This document shows positions 27,390-36,628 of a stretch of DNA of 64,000 bases, in pieces (position 1 is the stretch's first letter; each line of letters starts with the position of its first letter). This stretch comes from Alcaligenaceae bacterium (GTDB lineage: Bacteria; Pseudomonadota; Gammaproteobacteria; Burkholderiales; Burkholderiaceae_B). The DNA lies in contig JACCEP010000007.1 in the NCBI GenBank assembly GCA_013416395.1, positions 143,577-207,576 on the forward strand. Reading direction: 5' to 3'. The notes under the pieces are model-generated. The model saw nothing but the letters and a program-made list of their open reading frames with translations. It was not told where the DNA came from and did not search any database. The position numbers and the translations under genes are program-made.

Positions 27390-27949
27390 TGATCGCCCTC
27401 CGTAACCGGGAAGGGATGGACGACGCGAATAATACTACGCCATAAAATTTCCATGGCGACAATGGCCAGTAAAACACCGCCTAGCGGCAGCAGCAGCTGG
27501 AGCATCCAGATAGGTAGTTCCAGATGCCCTTCTGTCAGACTGCCGATCATGCGTGACAGCGCCACAGCTTTCCACCCGTTGATGATGAGCAACGCCGAAG
27601 TGGCGAACACGGCCAGACATGCCCAGATACGGGTCCAAGGCACGATCCTGGCCGGAAGCAGATCGATCAGAATATCGACACCAATGTGCCCATTTCTGCG
27701 CAGCACGTCAGGTGCTGCGAACATGACAATGGCAGTCAGTGAGAAGGCGACAACCTCATCGCCGCCCAGCATAGGCACCGAAAACAGGTAGCGCATCAGC
27801 ACCGCAACCCCGACGACGACAAGGTCAAAGATCACCAGAATTGTGGCGATGGCCAGCGTGACACGGCACAGCGCCTTCACAAACTTTCCGTAGGCGATCA
27901 GCCACGGGCCATCGTCAGGCTCTACCCGACGGAGCACATCATGCGACAT
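27386..27949 (-). CDS. dctQ: TRAP transporter small membrane subunit (DctQ)
   Basis: A 187-residue protein with four hydrophobic segments, the length and topology of DctQ. The segment GDEVVAFSLTAIVMFAAPDVLRRNGHIGVDI matches the DctQ pattern in which an E/D-containing helix is followed by a RGxHIxVD turn. It pairs with DctM, whose start codon overlaps this stop. Seventeen bases separate it from dctP. Confidence 0.88.
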   Translation of the reverse strand: MSHDVLRRVEPDDGPWLIAYGKFVKALCRVTLAIATILVIFDLVVVGVAVLMRYLFSVPMLGGDEVVAFSLTAIVMFAAPDVLRRNGHIGVDILIDLLPARIVPWTRIWACLAVFATSALLIINGWKAVALSRMIGSLTEGHLELPIWMLQLLLPLGGVLLAIVAMEILWRSIIRVVHPFPVTEGDQ

Positions 27950-27966
27950 ATCTATCCCTTGCGCTG

Positions 27967-28962
27967 TTACAGTTCATCGAGGAGCTTGATCAGCTCTCGC
28001 CCTTTATCACCCGTAGATTCAAGGAATGTATCGCGCACTGCGGGCTGTATGACTGCCTTCATGGCGTCGGCCTGCCCCGAAGTCAGCACAATTGCATCCA
28101 TGCCCTCATCGTTCAGTTTCTTGATGTCTGCAGGGTCGACGCCGTCGCGTGTAATCAGCGAGGCTTGAACCGCTACGTCGGCGGCACGTTGTATACCTGC
28201 CTGAACGTCTTTAGGCAGCCCATCCCACCAAGCGGGGTTAACGACAAGGTTGTCGTACACCAGAAATATCGGTGTAGCGGCACCAAACTGCTGCACTTCA
28301 TAATATCTGCGGGCACTAGCGGCCTGGACACCGGTCAGCGCTGCATCAATGACTTTTGTCTGCAGCGCCTGATAAACCTCCGAACCTGGCATAGACACAG
28401 GCACAGCACCCATGGCGATCAAACCAGAATCAAACAGCTTGTTCAGTCCGCGCATCTTGACGCCCTTGAACTTCTCAGGCGCGTCCAGCAAGTGATTGGA
28501 TGAGGTAAAGATGAGATCATTGGTATCGACGATCCAGCCAATATTCTTCACACCCTTCTTGGCCATCGCCTCATCGAGCAACTGCGCCGGCTTCGAACCG
28601 ATGAAGGCCTTTTGTTTTGCAGGCGAGCTCATGAAAAAGGGAATTTGTGTAACGGCCATTTCAGGAATCGTGCCACCCCACTGTATAGAAAGTATGAGCG
28701 CAGACTCGACCTGGCCACTTGCCACAGCCGCATGGTGTTGCTGTGGTTTGAAAAGCTGAGCGGCGCCAAACAACTGCACCTCGACCTTGCCCTTGGTTTC
28801 CGTGGCCACATTCTGGGCAAACTGCTCCATAAGCTTGGCACTGTGGTGCGCGGGCGGAAACTGATGACTGATACGCATCGTATAGTCGGCCGCCTGTGCA
28901 AGCCCTGTGGACATCATCAGGGTCACGGCAACGACCGTTAGTTTTTTTAGATAGTGGTTCAT
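27967..28962 (-). CDS. dctP: TRAP transporter substrate-binding protein (DctP)
   Basis: This 331-residue periplasmic protein has a signal peptide (cut near AQAAD) and the DctP fold: YTMRISHQFPPAHHSAKLMEQF at the start of the mature protein, KVEVQLFGAAQL near 60, and a middle block MRGLNKLFDSGLIAMGAVPVSMPGSEVYQALQTKVIDA in which the family arginine (Arg151 region) would bind a carboxylate. The ribosome site GGAGGA is strong. A hairpin precedes it. With the two CoA-linked enzymes upstream the ligand is probably a small hydroxy- or branched-chain carboxylic acid, which is inference. Confidence 0.9.
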   Translation of the reverse strand: MNHYLKKLTVVAVTLMMSTGLAQAADYTMRISHQFPPAHHSAKLMEQFAQNVATETKGKVEVQLFGAAQLFKPQQHHAAVASGQVESALILSIQWGGTIPEMAVTQIPFFMSSPAKQKAFIGSKPAQLLDEAMAKKGVKNIGWIVDTNDLIFTSSNHLLDAPEKFKGVKMRGLNKLFDSGLIAMGAVPVSMPGSEVYQALQTKVIDAALTGVQAASARRYYEVQQFGAATPIFLVYDNLVVNPAWWDGLPKDVQAGIQRAADVAVQASLITRDGVDPADIKKLNDEGMDAIVLTSGQADAMKAVIQPAVRDTFLESTGDKGRELIKLLDEL

Positions 28963-28975
28963 GTCTTCCTCCAGT

Positions 28976-28992
28976 AGGACCTTTTTGGTCCT
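28976..28992 (-). promoter_or_regulatory. Hairpin directly before the dctP ribosome site
   Basis: A 6-bp stem (AGGACC / GGTCCT) with a 5-base loop lies between the HMG-CoA-lyase-like gene and dctP, a few bases before the Shine-Dalgarno sequence. It may stabilise the downstream transcript end, helping the binding protein to be made in excess. No strong T run follows it. Confidence 0.4.
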
Positions 28993-29022
28993 GGTTTTAT
29001 TGAACGAGCTTTGCGAAAAAAC

Positions 29023-29979
29023 TCAAGCCTGTGTTGCAAGCCAGCGCTGTGTTTTAGGCAAGCCTGATCGAGCCAGCCCTCCGAACAATTCTTCATCTGG
29101 CATTGCACGGGCAAGAATCTTGCGCACGTCGACCAGTCGGTCAATATCTATGCCTGTGGCCAGACCCATTGACTCGCATAAAAACACCAGGTCTTCAAAC
29201 ACCACATTGCCACTTGCTCCTGGCGCAAACGGGCAACCTCCCAAGCCACCCAGTGAGCCATCCAAAATACGTACGCCCTCGTCCAACGCGGCGGCAGCGT
29301 TGGCAATGGCCATGCCTCGCGTATCGTGAAAATGGGCAGCCAAAGGAGTGGCCCCCGCCAGTTTGCGGGCGTCAGCCATCAACGCCCCCACCGCCTTCGG
29401 GCCCGCGTACCCCACTGTATCGGCCAGTGAAATCACATCAGCGCCGGCCTCCAGACTGGCCTCAACCAATTTCAGGACTTCGGTGGCTTGTACATCTCCT
29501 TCGATGGAACAGCCAAAAGCCATTGCAATGCCTATCGTTAGAATCGGAGCGTCCGGCCCTCTCTCGTCACGCATGGCCGCAATTCTGCCGGCAAGCTGCA
29601 GCGCTTCCAGGCGCGAACGGCGCGTGTTCGCCTGGCTATGTCCTTCGGTGGCCGACAACACAAAGACCATTTCATCAACATTAGCCTGTAGCGCGTCTTC
29701 AGCACCACGCTCATTCAGGGTGAGCGCGGCCACATGAGCACCTGGCAGCGATTTTGTGGCGCTAACTATGTCGCGCACATCAGAAAACTGGGGAAACCTG
29801 CTGGCCGGGAGAAAGGAACCCACCTCGAACATCCTGACACCCGCCGCATGCTCCTGTTTGAGCCACTGCAGTTTTGATGCGGTATCGGGAAAGCTGCGAA
29901 CAAGCTGCAATCCGTCGCGCAACCCCACTTCGCGCAGCGTCACCTGAAAATCGGGATAGATCATGCTAAGCCGGCTCAT
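29023..29979 (-). CDS. Hydroxymethylglutaryl-CoA lyase family protein
   Basis: The 318-residue protein is an HMG-CoA-lyase-type aldolase, which splits a 3-hydroxy-3-methylacyl-CoA into acetyl-CoA and a keto acid. Visible motifs are the catalytic Arg21-Asp22 in VGLRDGLQ, the metal-binding HFHDTRGMA near residue 220, and the cysteine loop GGLGGCPFAPGASGN near 246-260. Its start overlaps the stop of the CoA transferase gene (ATGA). The pairing of a CoA transferase with this lyase is seen in routes for itaconate, citramalate or HMG-type acids; the exact substrate here is not known. Confidence 0.9.
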   Translation of the reverse strand: MSRLSMIYPDFQVTLREVGLRDGLQLVRSFPDTASKLQWLKQEHAAGVRMFEVGSFLPASRFPQFSDVRDIVSATKSLPGAHVAALTLNERGAEDALQANVDEMVFVLSATEGHSQANTRRSRLEALQLAGRIAAMRDERGPDAPILTIGIAMAFGCSIEGDVQATEVLKLVEASLEAGADVISLADTVGYAGPKAVGALMADARKLAGATPLAAHFHDTRGMAIANAAAALDEGVRILDGSLGGLGGCPFAPGASGNVVFEDLVFLCESMGLATGIDIDRLVDVRKILARAMPDEELFGGLARSGLPKTQRWLATQA

Positions 29980-31160
29980 GTCTGCACCTCCTCAACGCCA
30001 CGCGCAAGGGCAATGGCATTGTTGTCCAAACCCAACGATGCAAGAACGGCATCTGTATCCTGCCCTGTGGCAGGAACATCGCCACCACCGGTCATCAATT
30101 TACGATCTACCTCAAACGGCAGTGAAGGTGCCCGAAAACTGGAGCCATCCGGACACTTGGATACGGCAATGCCGCCTGGGCGCATTACATGGGGGTCATC
30201 ATACATATCGCAGGGCCGGGCTATCGGTGAGAATGGGATGCCATTGGCCTCGAACTGCTTACTGAGCGTTTCAGTATCAAAGGTCGCAATTTTCTCGGCC
30301 ACCACTGGAATCGTCCAACTGCGGGCCTCAATCTGTTTCATCCGGTTCGAAAGACGAGGATCGGACAGAAAGGCATCAAGCCCGAGCAACTTGCAGACTA
30401 TGGCCCACTGACCTTCGGTCACGGCGCCTACAAACAGTTGTTGGCCGTTTTTGTCGCGGAAAATGTCATATATAGGCCAAGAAAACTCACGTTCTGGCAT
30501 GGGTGGCGGGTTCTTGCCCTCCAGTTCAAACTGCACCATATGCTGCGCAACCAGCAACAAGCAGTTCTCGAACAACCCGATTCTCATTTCATGACCCTTG
30601 CCGGTTTCCTTGCGCTCTATAAGAGCCGCCAGCACCGAAAAGGCGGCAAACAAACCACCCATAATGTCATTGGCAGACGAACCAACGCGCAGCGGCGTGC
30701 CTGTCGGCCCCGTCATATAGGCCAGCCCCGTCATCATTTGCACCACTTCGTCCAGTGCTGTCCGGTCCTGATAAGGCCCAGACAGAAAACCCTTACACGA
30801 TGCGATGATCAGTTTTGGAAACTGGCGTTTAAGTTGCTCGGGATCGGCGCCAACCTTGGCGAGCGACGCATCCCTGAAGTTTTCGACGAACACGTCGGCC
30901 GTGGCGAGCAGACTATTGAGTGCAGCCCTACCCTCGTCGGTCTTCAGATCTAGCTGCACAGATTTCTTGCCGCGATTAAACAGCGGGAACATAGGCCGAC
31001 CCATGCCAGAAAGATGCCGTGTCTTGTCGCCGCCAGGTGGTTCCACCTTGATGACTTCCGCGCCCAGATATCCCAGAAACATGCCACAGGATGGCCCCAT
31101 GATCATGTGACTCATTTCGACAACCCGCAAACCTGCCAGTGGTGAAAATGCCTTGTCCAT
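29976..31160 (-). CDS. CaiB/BaiF family (class III) CoA transferase
   Basis: The 394-residue enzyme transfers CoA between carboxylic acids. It has the class III layout: an N-terminal LRVVEMSHMIMGPSCGMFLGYLGAEVIKVE, and the catalytic aspartate at 165 in SSANDIMGG. It is the first gene of the operon leading to the lyase and the TRAP transporter, with a very strong ribosome site (GGAGGAG) before ATG 31160. It would activate the imported acid to its CoA thioester for the lyase. The divergent LysR gene is its likely regulator. Confidence 0.92.
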   Translation of the reverse strand: MDKAFSPLAGLRVVEMSHMIMGPSCGMFLGYLGAEVIKVEPPGGDKTRHLSGMGRPMFPLFNRGKKSVQLDLKTDEGRAALNSLLATADVFVENFRDASLAKVGADPEQLKRQFPKLIIASCKGFLSGPYQDRTALDEVVQMMTGLAYMTGPTGTPLRVGSSANDIMGGLFAAFSVLAALIERKETGKGHEMRIGLFENCLLLVAQHMVQFELEGKNPPPMPEREFSWPIYDIFRDKNGQQLFVGAVTEGQWAIVCKLLGLDAFLSDPRLSNRMKQIEARSWTIPVVAEKIATFDTETLSKQFEANGIPFSPIARPCDMYDDPHVMRPGGIAVSKCPDGSSFRAPSLPFEVDRKLMTGGGDVPATGQDTDAVLASLGLDNNAIALARGVEEVQT

Positions 31161-31187
31161 TCAGAAACTCCTCCAATATGAATGCAG

Positions 31188-31202
31188 AATATCATTGATA
31201 TT
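31188..31202. promoter_or_regulatory. Candidate LysR operator
   Basis: AATATCA-T-TGATATT is a perfect 7-1-7 palindrome and contains the T-N11-A form favoured by LysR proteins. It lies in the 94-base gap between the divergent CoA transferase and LysR genes, 28 bases before the transferase start. Confidence 0.55.
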
Positions 31203-31254
31203 TGAATCAGAAAATTATATTGTTTCAATCACTGCGTTCGATAAAGTTGAGACC

Positions 31255-32220
31255 ATGGATATCCGACAACTACGTACTTTCGTTGCCATCTACGAGTCAG
31301 GCGGCATTTCACGCGCCGCTGAAGCTGAGCGCACGGCACCCTCCGTACTAAGCCACCACCTGGCCAACCTGGAGGCACAATTTTCCAAACCGCTGTTTGT
31401 GCGTAACCCACGCGGGTTGATACCCACTGAATATGGGCAACGTCTGTATTCTCATGCGGTGCAAATATTGCGCGCCCTGCGACTGGCCAAAGAAGACATG
31501 AACAATATGTCGGGCGAAATCAGTGGCACGGTGGCGATCGGCATGGCCTATACGGCTCTGGAAGGCATAGGCAAAAATCTGATGCGTATTGTGCTGCAAG
31601 AGTATCCTAAACTATCGCTTATGCTGTCCGAAACCCTGTCAGGCAGTACCATTGAACAAATGACTGACGCACACGTAGATCTGGCACTTGCGTATAACGC
31701 CACCCAAGATCCCCGTCTGCATGTCACACCACTGCTCGAAGAACGCATGATTTGCATCGGCAAGAAAGAAATCATCGGCGACACCACATCGCCTATTACC
31801 GTCAAAAAACTTCTAACACTCCCCTTTGTTCTGTTGCGTCGCGGTACATCCGGCCGCTCCATCATGAACGATCCGCGATTGCAAAAGCAATTTGAGCAAA
31901 GCGCGCGTGTACAAACCGACAACGTCAATGCGGCGATTTTGTTTGTCGAAGAGGGTTACGGCTGCGTAATCGGGTCAAGATCGTATCTGCGCAAGCAGCT
32001 ACAGTCAGGTGCAGTAGCCTATCGGGATATTGTCAAACCTAAGCTATTGCGCACACTGTATCTGTGCGAGCATGTCGACAAACCACCATCGCGTGCCGTG
32101 GACGCTGTAAAGCAACTAGTCATCAACCTGATTACCGAAGAGGTTCAGCAACATCGGTGGGATTGTGAACGCATCCTGTACGGCGCGAGGTCGTTAGATA
32201 CCCCCCCACCCTTTAATTAA
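31255..32220 (+). CDS. LysR family transcriptional regulator
   Basis: The 321-residue regulator has the LysR helix-turn-helix at residues 1-60 (MDIRQLRTFVAIYESGGISRAAEAE, then SHHLANLEAQFSKPLFVR) and a ligand-binding domain. The ATG at 31255 is chosen because it gives the canonical family start; the frame is open upstream but would add 34 atypical residues overlapping the CoA transferase gene. It is divergent from the CoA transferase/lyase/TRAP operon and probably controls it through the palindrome at 31188-31202, with the transported acid or its CoA ester as inducer. Confidence 0.9.
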   Translation: MDIRQLRTFVAIYESGGISRAAEAERTAPSVLSHHLANLEAQFSKPLFVRNPRGLIPTEYGQRLYSHAVQILRALRLAKEDMNNMSGEISGTVAIGMAYTALEGIGKNLMRIVLQEYPKLSLMLSETLSGSTIEQMTDAHVDLALAYNATQDPRLHVTPLLEERMICIGKKEIIGDTTSPITVKKLLTLPFVLLRRGTSGRSIMNDPRLQKQFEQSARVQTDNVNAAILFVEEGYGCVIGSRSYLRKQLQSGAVAYRDIVKPKLLRTLYLCEHVDKPPSRAVDAVKQLVINLITEEVQQHRWDCERILYGARSLDTPPPFN

Positions 32221-32693
32221 ACACGTTAAGCACCAAGCAAGGTTTTAACTATCTGGCGGAATTCCTGAGGCCGATTCGCTTCTCTTTGGTAGATGAATCC
32301 GACCAGGAAGGCATCGGCGACTATATTCGCATTACATAGCCTGCTTCGTGCGTTACGTTTCGTTTCGTTTCGTCGTCGAGTCTAACGATCAGTGCCACAA
32401 GATTGCAGCTACGCCCGGACACAGCTGTAGGCAACAATTGTTCGTTCAAAAACAATAATCTGAAACTGTCCAAAGGTAACGAGCTTTAGCTCTCCTAAAG
32501 ACACTACATCTCTATCTGTTTATACTTTCAACTGACGCGGCACGGGTCTACCGTGCAGCCTAACCCGATGGTGTCCACGCCATTGCGCATACAGCATCGA
32601 CATAACAAACAAACTCGGGAGACAAGACGCAGCGCAGGGTGAGGCGGCACCAAACAGCAGGTCGCACGCAGCGTGGCAGCGTCATAAACCATT
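32221..32693. other. Intergenic region before the NitT/TauT-type ABC operon
   Basis: No gene is supported in these 473 bases. A short low-complexity run, three CGTTT units followed by CGTCGTCG, lies at 32356-32378; it contains one copy of a 10-base string shared with the repeats upstream of the autotransporter, but without a 21-bp partner. The promoter of the ABC operon should lie here; I could not fix its hexamers. Confidence 0.45.
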
Positions 32694-33761
32694 ATGGCCA
32701 ACCAAACCAAAATTATGCAGTTAAAGCGCCGGCAATTGCTGCTGGCATCCGGCGCAATGTCGTGTATTGGCATGTTCGGGGCCGGCACTGCCCAGGCCGC
32801 CGACTTAAAAGAGATCTCCTACGGGCAAGGCAGCATAGACCCAATCTTCACCGCCGGCTATGTTGCGCTGGCGCAAGGCTATTTCGCCGATGCCGGTCTG
32901 GATGTTAAATACCTGAACACGCAAAGTGGCCCGCGCACCAACCAGCTATTGGCTGCGCGCCAGATTATGGTGGGTGCAACCGCTGCCACGGCGGCACCGG
33001 CCCTCACTATTGCAGGCAAACCAGCAGCACTGATTTTTGGCTTTGATCGCCGCATGACCTACGCCAATGTGCTGGTGCGTAAAGCCGACTACGACAGTGG
33101 CAAATTCCGCACACTCAAAGATCTGGACGGCCAGAAAATCGGTGCAACGCAACCGGGCTCGGTGACGGCACTCATGGCCATTTATCTGATGCAACAGGCG
33201 GGCATAGGCAACAAGGTGGATATTCGCCCGCTTGGTGATCTGGCCACCATGCTTGCTGCCCTGAAGACAGGTTCAGTAGCAGCCACAATGGCGACAGCAT
33301 CGATGATGGAGCAAGCCGTTGCCGAAGGCTGGGGCACGCCCATTTTTAACGGCATCGATAGTAAAGTCTGGAATGAATACATGAAGGGCGATGTACCTGG
33401 CATCGCCGCGTACGCGTTGGTGGACGACATCGAAAAGCGCCCCGAAGACATCCAGCATTTCGTCGATGGCATGGTCAAGGCTCAGGATTACATCAACGAC
33501 CACACACCCGAAGAAATTACCGACGTCGTCTACAAAGACTATCTCAAAGCACTCAGCCGCCCTTCTGTGCTCAAGGCCGTGACAGACTACAAGGCCAATG
33601 TCTGGCTCAAGGACAACATCATTACCGAAGAAGCGTACAACCGTATGGCTGCCATCATGGGCGACGGGCGGCAGTTTTCCAATGAGCAGATGAAAACCGT
33701 GCCCTATGAAAAATGCGTGAACATGTCATTTGTCCGCAAAGCCAGAGGCATGGCATCGTGA
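32694..33761 (+). CDS. ABC transporter substrate-binding protein, NitT/TauT (NMT1-like) family
   Basis: The 355-residue periplasmic protein has a Tat-like leader (LKRRQLLLAS) cut near AQAAD. The mature part shows the NMT1/THI5-like pattern: DPIFTAGYVALAQGYFADAGLDVKY, then LKDLDGQKIGATQPGSVTALMAIYLMQQAG. These receptors serve nitrate, taurine, sulfonate, pyrimidine-precursor or aromatic-acid importers. The start at 32694 lacks a clear ribosome site; an ATG at 32715 is possible. Its stop overlaps the GTG of the ATPase gene. The ligand is unknown. Confidence 0.88.
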   Translation: MANQTKIMQLKRRQLLLASGAMSCIGMFGAGTAQAADLKEISYGQGSIDPIFTAGYVALAQGYFADAGLDVKYLNTQSGPRTNQLLAARQIMVGATAATAAPALTIAGKPAALIFGFDRRMTYANVLVRKADYDSGKFRTLKDLDGQKIGATQPGSVTALMAIYLMQQAGIGNKVDIRPLGDLATMLAALKTGSVAATMATASMMEQAVAEGWGTPIFNGIDSKVWNEYMKGDVPGIAAYALVDDIEKRPEDIQHFVDGMVKAQDYINDHTPEEITDVVYKDYLKALSRPSVLKAVTDYKANVWLKDNIITEEAYNRMAAIMGDGRQFSNEQMKTVPYEKCVNMSFVRKARGMAS

Positions 33762-34528
33762 TTGAACTGCGCGGCGTCTCCAAGGCGTTCCAGACCGACA
33801 GTGGCTATACATGGGCAGTGGGCAACGTATCGCTCAAGATCGAACAGGGTGAATTCGTTTCCATTGTCGGGCCTTCGGGCTGCGGCAAAAGCACCCTGCT
33901 GAATATGATTGCCGGCTTTCTGGAGCCAACCGCAGGCACAATAGAAATCGACGGCGTGCCCGTCAAAGGCAAGCTACACCCAACACTGGGCTATATCTTT
34001 CAGAAAGACACATTACTGCCCTGGTACAACGTCTACAAAAATGTGGCATTGGGCCTGCGTTTTCACGGTGTGCCTGAAAAGCAGGTCAAACAGAAAGTGG
34101 CTCAGCTGCTTGAACTAGGTCACCTTACGGGGTTTGAGCACGCGTTCCCACACCAGCTTTCCGGCGGCATGCGCCGGCGTGTGGCCCTGCTCATGAGCCT
34201 TGCCGTTGAACCGCGCCTGTTAATGCTGGACGAACCGTTCGGCGCGCTCGACACGCACACCAAAACTCACCTGCATCACGAACTGATGGAGATCTGGCGC
34301 AAGCTCGGCCAGACCATCGTCATGGTGACGCATGATCTTGACGAAGCCATAACCCTTTCGGATCGCGTTGTGGTGTTGTCTTCACCGCCGAGCGAGGTGC
34401 TGCTGGATGAGCGCATTGATCTTGCACACCCGCGAGATGTCTTCACCGTCAGGGAGAGCCCACAGTTTGTGGCCCATTTCCAGAGTATCTGGAGTGTGCT
34501 GGGACAACAGTTCCGCGCAGCGGCCTGA
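33758..34528 (+). CDS. ABC transporter ATPase, NitT/TauT family
   Basis: The 256-residue ATPase has Walker A GPSGCGKST, signature LSGGMRRR and Walker B LMLDEPFGALD, the pattern of SsuB/TauB-type importers. I take the GTG at 33758, which overlaps the upstream TGA (GTGA) and gives the normal start VIELRGVSKAF; an ATG at 33713 in the same frame lies within the binding-protein gene. It is the middle gene of the three-gene importer operon. Confidence 0.9.
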   Translation: MIELRGVSKAFQTDSGYTWAVGNVSLKIEQGEFVSIVGPSGCGKSTLLNMIAGFLEPTAGTIEIDGVPVKGKLHPTLGYIFQKDTLLPWYNVYKNVALGLRFHGVPEKQVKQKVAQLLELGHLTGFEHAFPHQLSGGMRRRVALLMSLAVEPRLLMLDEPFGALDTHTKTHLHHELMEIWRKLGQTIVMVTHDLDEAITLSDRVVVLSSPPSEVLLDERIDLAHPRDVFTVRESPQFVAHFQSIWSVLGQQFRAAA

Positions 34529-34542
34529 ATCACACGATGCAT

Positions 34543-34562
34543 TCGCCCTGCGGGCAGGGCGA
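34543..34562 (+). promoter_or_regulatory. Intra-operon hairpin
   Basis: An 8-bp perfect stem (TCGCCCTG / CAGGGCGA) with a CGGG loop sits in the 48-base gap between the ATPase and permease genes. It is followed by the permease ribosome site and not by a T run, so it is more likely a processing or stability element than a terminator. Confidence 0.45.
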
Positions 34563-34576
34563 GCCGAGGTAGAAAC

Positions 34577-35440
34577 ATGAACACAGCATTTTCGGGAACA
34601 CCGCAAGGCCAGGCCGACCATCTGGCCCAGGCAAGAAAAGCCGCGACCTACCGCCGATTCAAAATCACATTGTGGCAAGCAGGCATTCTCGCCGTTGTGC
34701 TGGGCGCATGGGAGATCCTTACCCGCATTCCTTGGTTTGTCGACAACACGGTCTTTGACCCTTTTTTCATTAGCCAGCCCTCCAGAATCGCCGTCCGGCT
34801 CTGGGAGTGGATGCAGCCTGGACCAGATTCTGTATGGCCGCATTTGTGGCTAACACTTCGGGCGACGTTTCTTGGGCTGTTCGTGGGCGTGGGCAGCGGC
34901 TTTATCGTAGGCGTAGCGCTCAGTCGCAATCGTTTCCTGGCAGACGTATTCAACCCCTTCATCGTGGCTTTCAACTCTATGCCGCGCATCGCCTTTGTGC
35001 CGCTCATCACCATGTTTTTTGGTCTTGGCATTGCGTCCAAAGTGGTGACCTCGTGGTTTGTGGTCTTCTTTCTGGTGTTCTTCAATACCTACAAGGGTGG
35101 ACGCAGCGTTGAGCGTGAACTGCTGCAGTTTTGCGAAACACTAGGCGGTTCGCCCCGGCAGATTCTGTGGCGTGTGCGCATTCCCACTGCTGCCGCCTGG
35201 ACGTTTGCTTCCTTGCCCAACGCCATCAGCTTTGCACTCATTGGCGTGGTTCTCGCCGAGTTTGTAGGCTCAACCACCGGCATGGGTTACTTGATGATTA
35301 CCGCGCTGGCGACGCTAAACGCCACTGACATGTTTGCCGCCGTCGTGCTGCTTTCTATTGTGGGGATTGTGCTGGTTTATGGCATTACCTTGGTTGAGCG
35401 GCGTCTGCTGCATTGGTCACCGGAATTCAGGGACAATTGA
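34577..35440 (+). CDS. ABC transporter permease, NitT/TauT family
   Basis: The 287-residue protein has about six hydrophobic segments and the permease EAA-type loop (RELLQFCETLGGSPRQILWRVRIP, around residues 180-203). It is the membrane subunit matching the two preceding genes and forms a homodimeric channel in SsuC/TauC-type systems. A purine-rich ribosome site (GAGGTAG) precedes the ATG. The operon ends about 100 bases before the convergent histidine kinase gene. Confidence 0.9.
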   Translation: MNTAFSGTPQGQADHLAQARKAATYRRFKITLWQAGILAVVLGAWEILTRIPWFVDNTVFDPFFISQPSRIAVRLWEWMQPGPDSVWPHLWLTLRATFLGLFVGVGSGFIVGVALSRNRFLADVFNPFIVAFNSMPRIAFVPLITMFFGLGIASKVVTSWFVVFFLVFFNTYKGGRSVERELLQFCETLGGSPRQILWRVRIPTAAAWTFASLPNAISFALIGVVLAEFVGSTTGMGYLMITALATLNATDMFAAVVLLSIVGIVLVYGITLVERRLLHWSPEFRDN

Positions 35441-35542
35441 AATGGCGCACAAGATATCCAAGCCCCGTTCCGAGAATAGCCCCAGGCCAAGCAGTTTCTG
35501 CAGATCACGAAGTGGTCACATTGTTTGACGAGATATTCCCCA

Positions 35543-36628
35543 CTAGTACGTTACCGACACAACCGGTCCTCCACGTAATCTTATTTGAGCCACTGTACGG
35601 CCTGCACGCTGGCTCAATGAAAACTCATGACGGTCGGGGTAAAACAACGCCAGGCGGCGGCACAAATTATTTAGCCCGCCCCCTCGCGCCGCGCCGCCAG
35701 GGGCATAAAGGTGACCCGGGTTTTCCACTTCGATGATCACCTCATCACCCTTACACCGCACACTAATGTTGATCAAAAAACAGGCAGATGTGGCTTGCAT
35801 GCCGTGCTTGATCGCATTTTCGACGAGGCCCTGCAACGTCATGTGAGGCAGGTGAAAATCCAGCGCGTTCGGATCAACCTGGCACTGGTACTCCAGCTTC
35901 TGGTCAAAACGCAGCGCCTGTATACGTATGTAGGCTTCAGCCGCTTCGATCTCTTCGTCCACCCTGCAGGTGCCGTGCCCGCGCTTGTCCAGCGAGTAGC
36001 GCAGATAGTCTGCCAGGCGACGTGTCATTTCTTCAGCGATAGCCGGGCGCTCGCCTATCTCTGCAACAACGGCATTAAGAGCATTGAAAAGAAAATGCGG
36101 CTCTACCTGTCGCTGAAGATGCTCAAGCTCCAGTTGCACCGCCCGCGTTTCGGCCTTCATCTTGGAAATGCGCTCGTTGCGAGCAGCCAACTCAGCACCG
36201 ATGCCAATGTACATCAGCGTCCAGATTGAAAACACGCCCATGTAGTAAATAAAACCAAGTCGAAATTGATTGCCTGGAAGAATCCGCACGGCTTCGGGCG
36301 GGAACGATTGATTTATAAAAAAACCAATGGACGCCAGCAGCGCCGAGGCGATCAGACACAGCAACACTGAAAAAACGAAGGTCAGAATAAACGGTATTTT
36401 CTTGGGCCAATATCGGCCATGAACGATGGCTGCAGCGCTAGTCAGCACAAAGGCCAACGGCTCTTGTGCCACGGTGGGCCAGAAGGCGGCCATGACATTA
36501 CCGAAGATGGCCAAGCGACTAAAAAAGCCAATAAAGGCCAAAATAATCCACACCATAAGCTGAGCACGCCAAAACCCGAAAGACGCATCGTCTGGGCTAA
36601 GCTCCTGGCTAATAGGTCGAACATTCAT
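35543..36628 (-). CDS. Sensor histidine kinase, LytS/AlgZ-like (His_kinase family)
   Basis: The 361-residue protein has four hydrophobic segments (about residues 25-165) and then a His_kinase domain. The H box is QVEPHFLFNALNAV, the N box is LVENAIKHG and the glycine box is GGGLNNLCRRL. It is an inner-membrane sensor that should phosphorylate the LytTR regulator encoded divergently. The ATG at 36628 is preceded by AGAGG at the right distance; a longer frame to 36694 lacks support. A pair of 21-bp-spaced repeats lies 151 bases upstream of this start. Confidence 0.9.
   Translation of the reverse strand: MNVRPISQELSPDDASFGFWRAQLMVWIILAFIGFFSRLAIFGNVMAAFWPTVAQEPLAFVLTSAAAIVHGRYWPKKIPFILTFVFSVLLCLIASALLASIGFFINQSFPPEAVRILPGNQFRLGFIYYMGVFSIWTLMYIGIGAELAARNERISKMKAETRAVQLELEHLQRQVEPHFLFNALNAVVAEIGERPAIAEEMTRRLADYLRYSLDKRGHGTCRVDEEIEAAEAYIRIQALRFDQKLEYQCQVDPNALDFHLPHMTLQGLVENAIKHGMQATSACFLINISVRCKGDEVIIEVENPGHLYAPGGAARGGGLNNLCRRLALFYPDRHEFSLSQRAGRTVAQIRLRGGPVVSVTY

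Noticed and set aside
32356..32378. A third regulator site matching the autotransporter repeats
   Set aside because: It has one 10-base match inside a CGTTT simple repeat and no partner 21 bases away, so it is likely chance.
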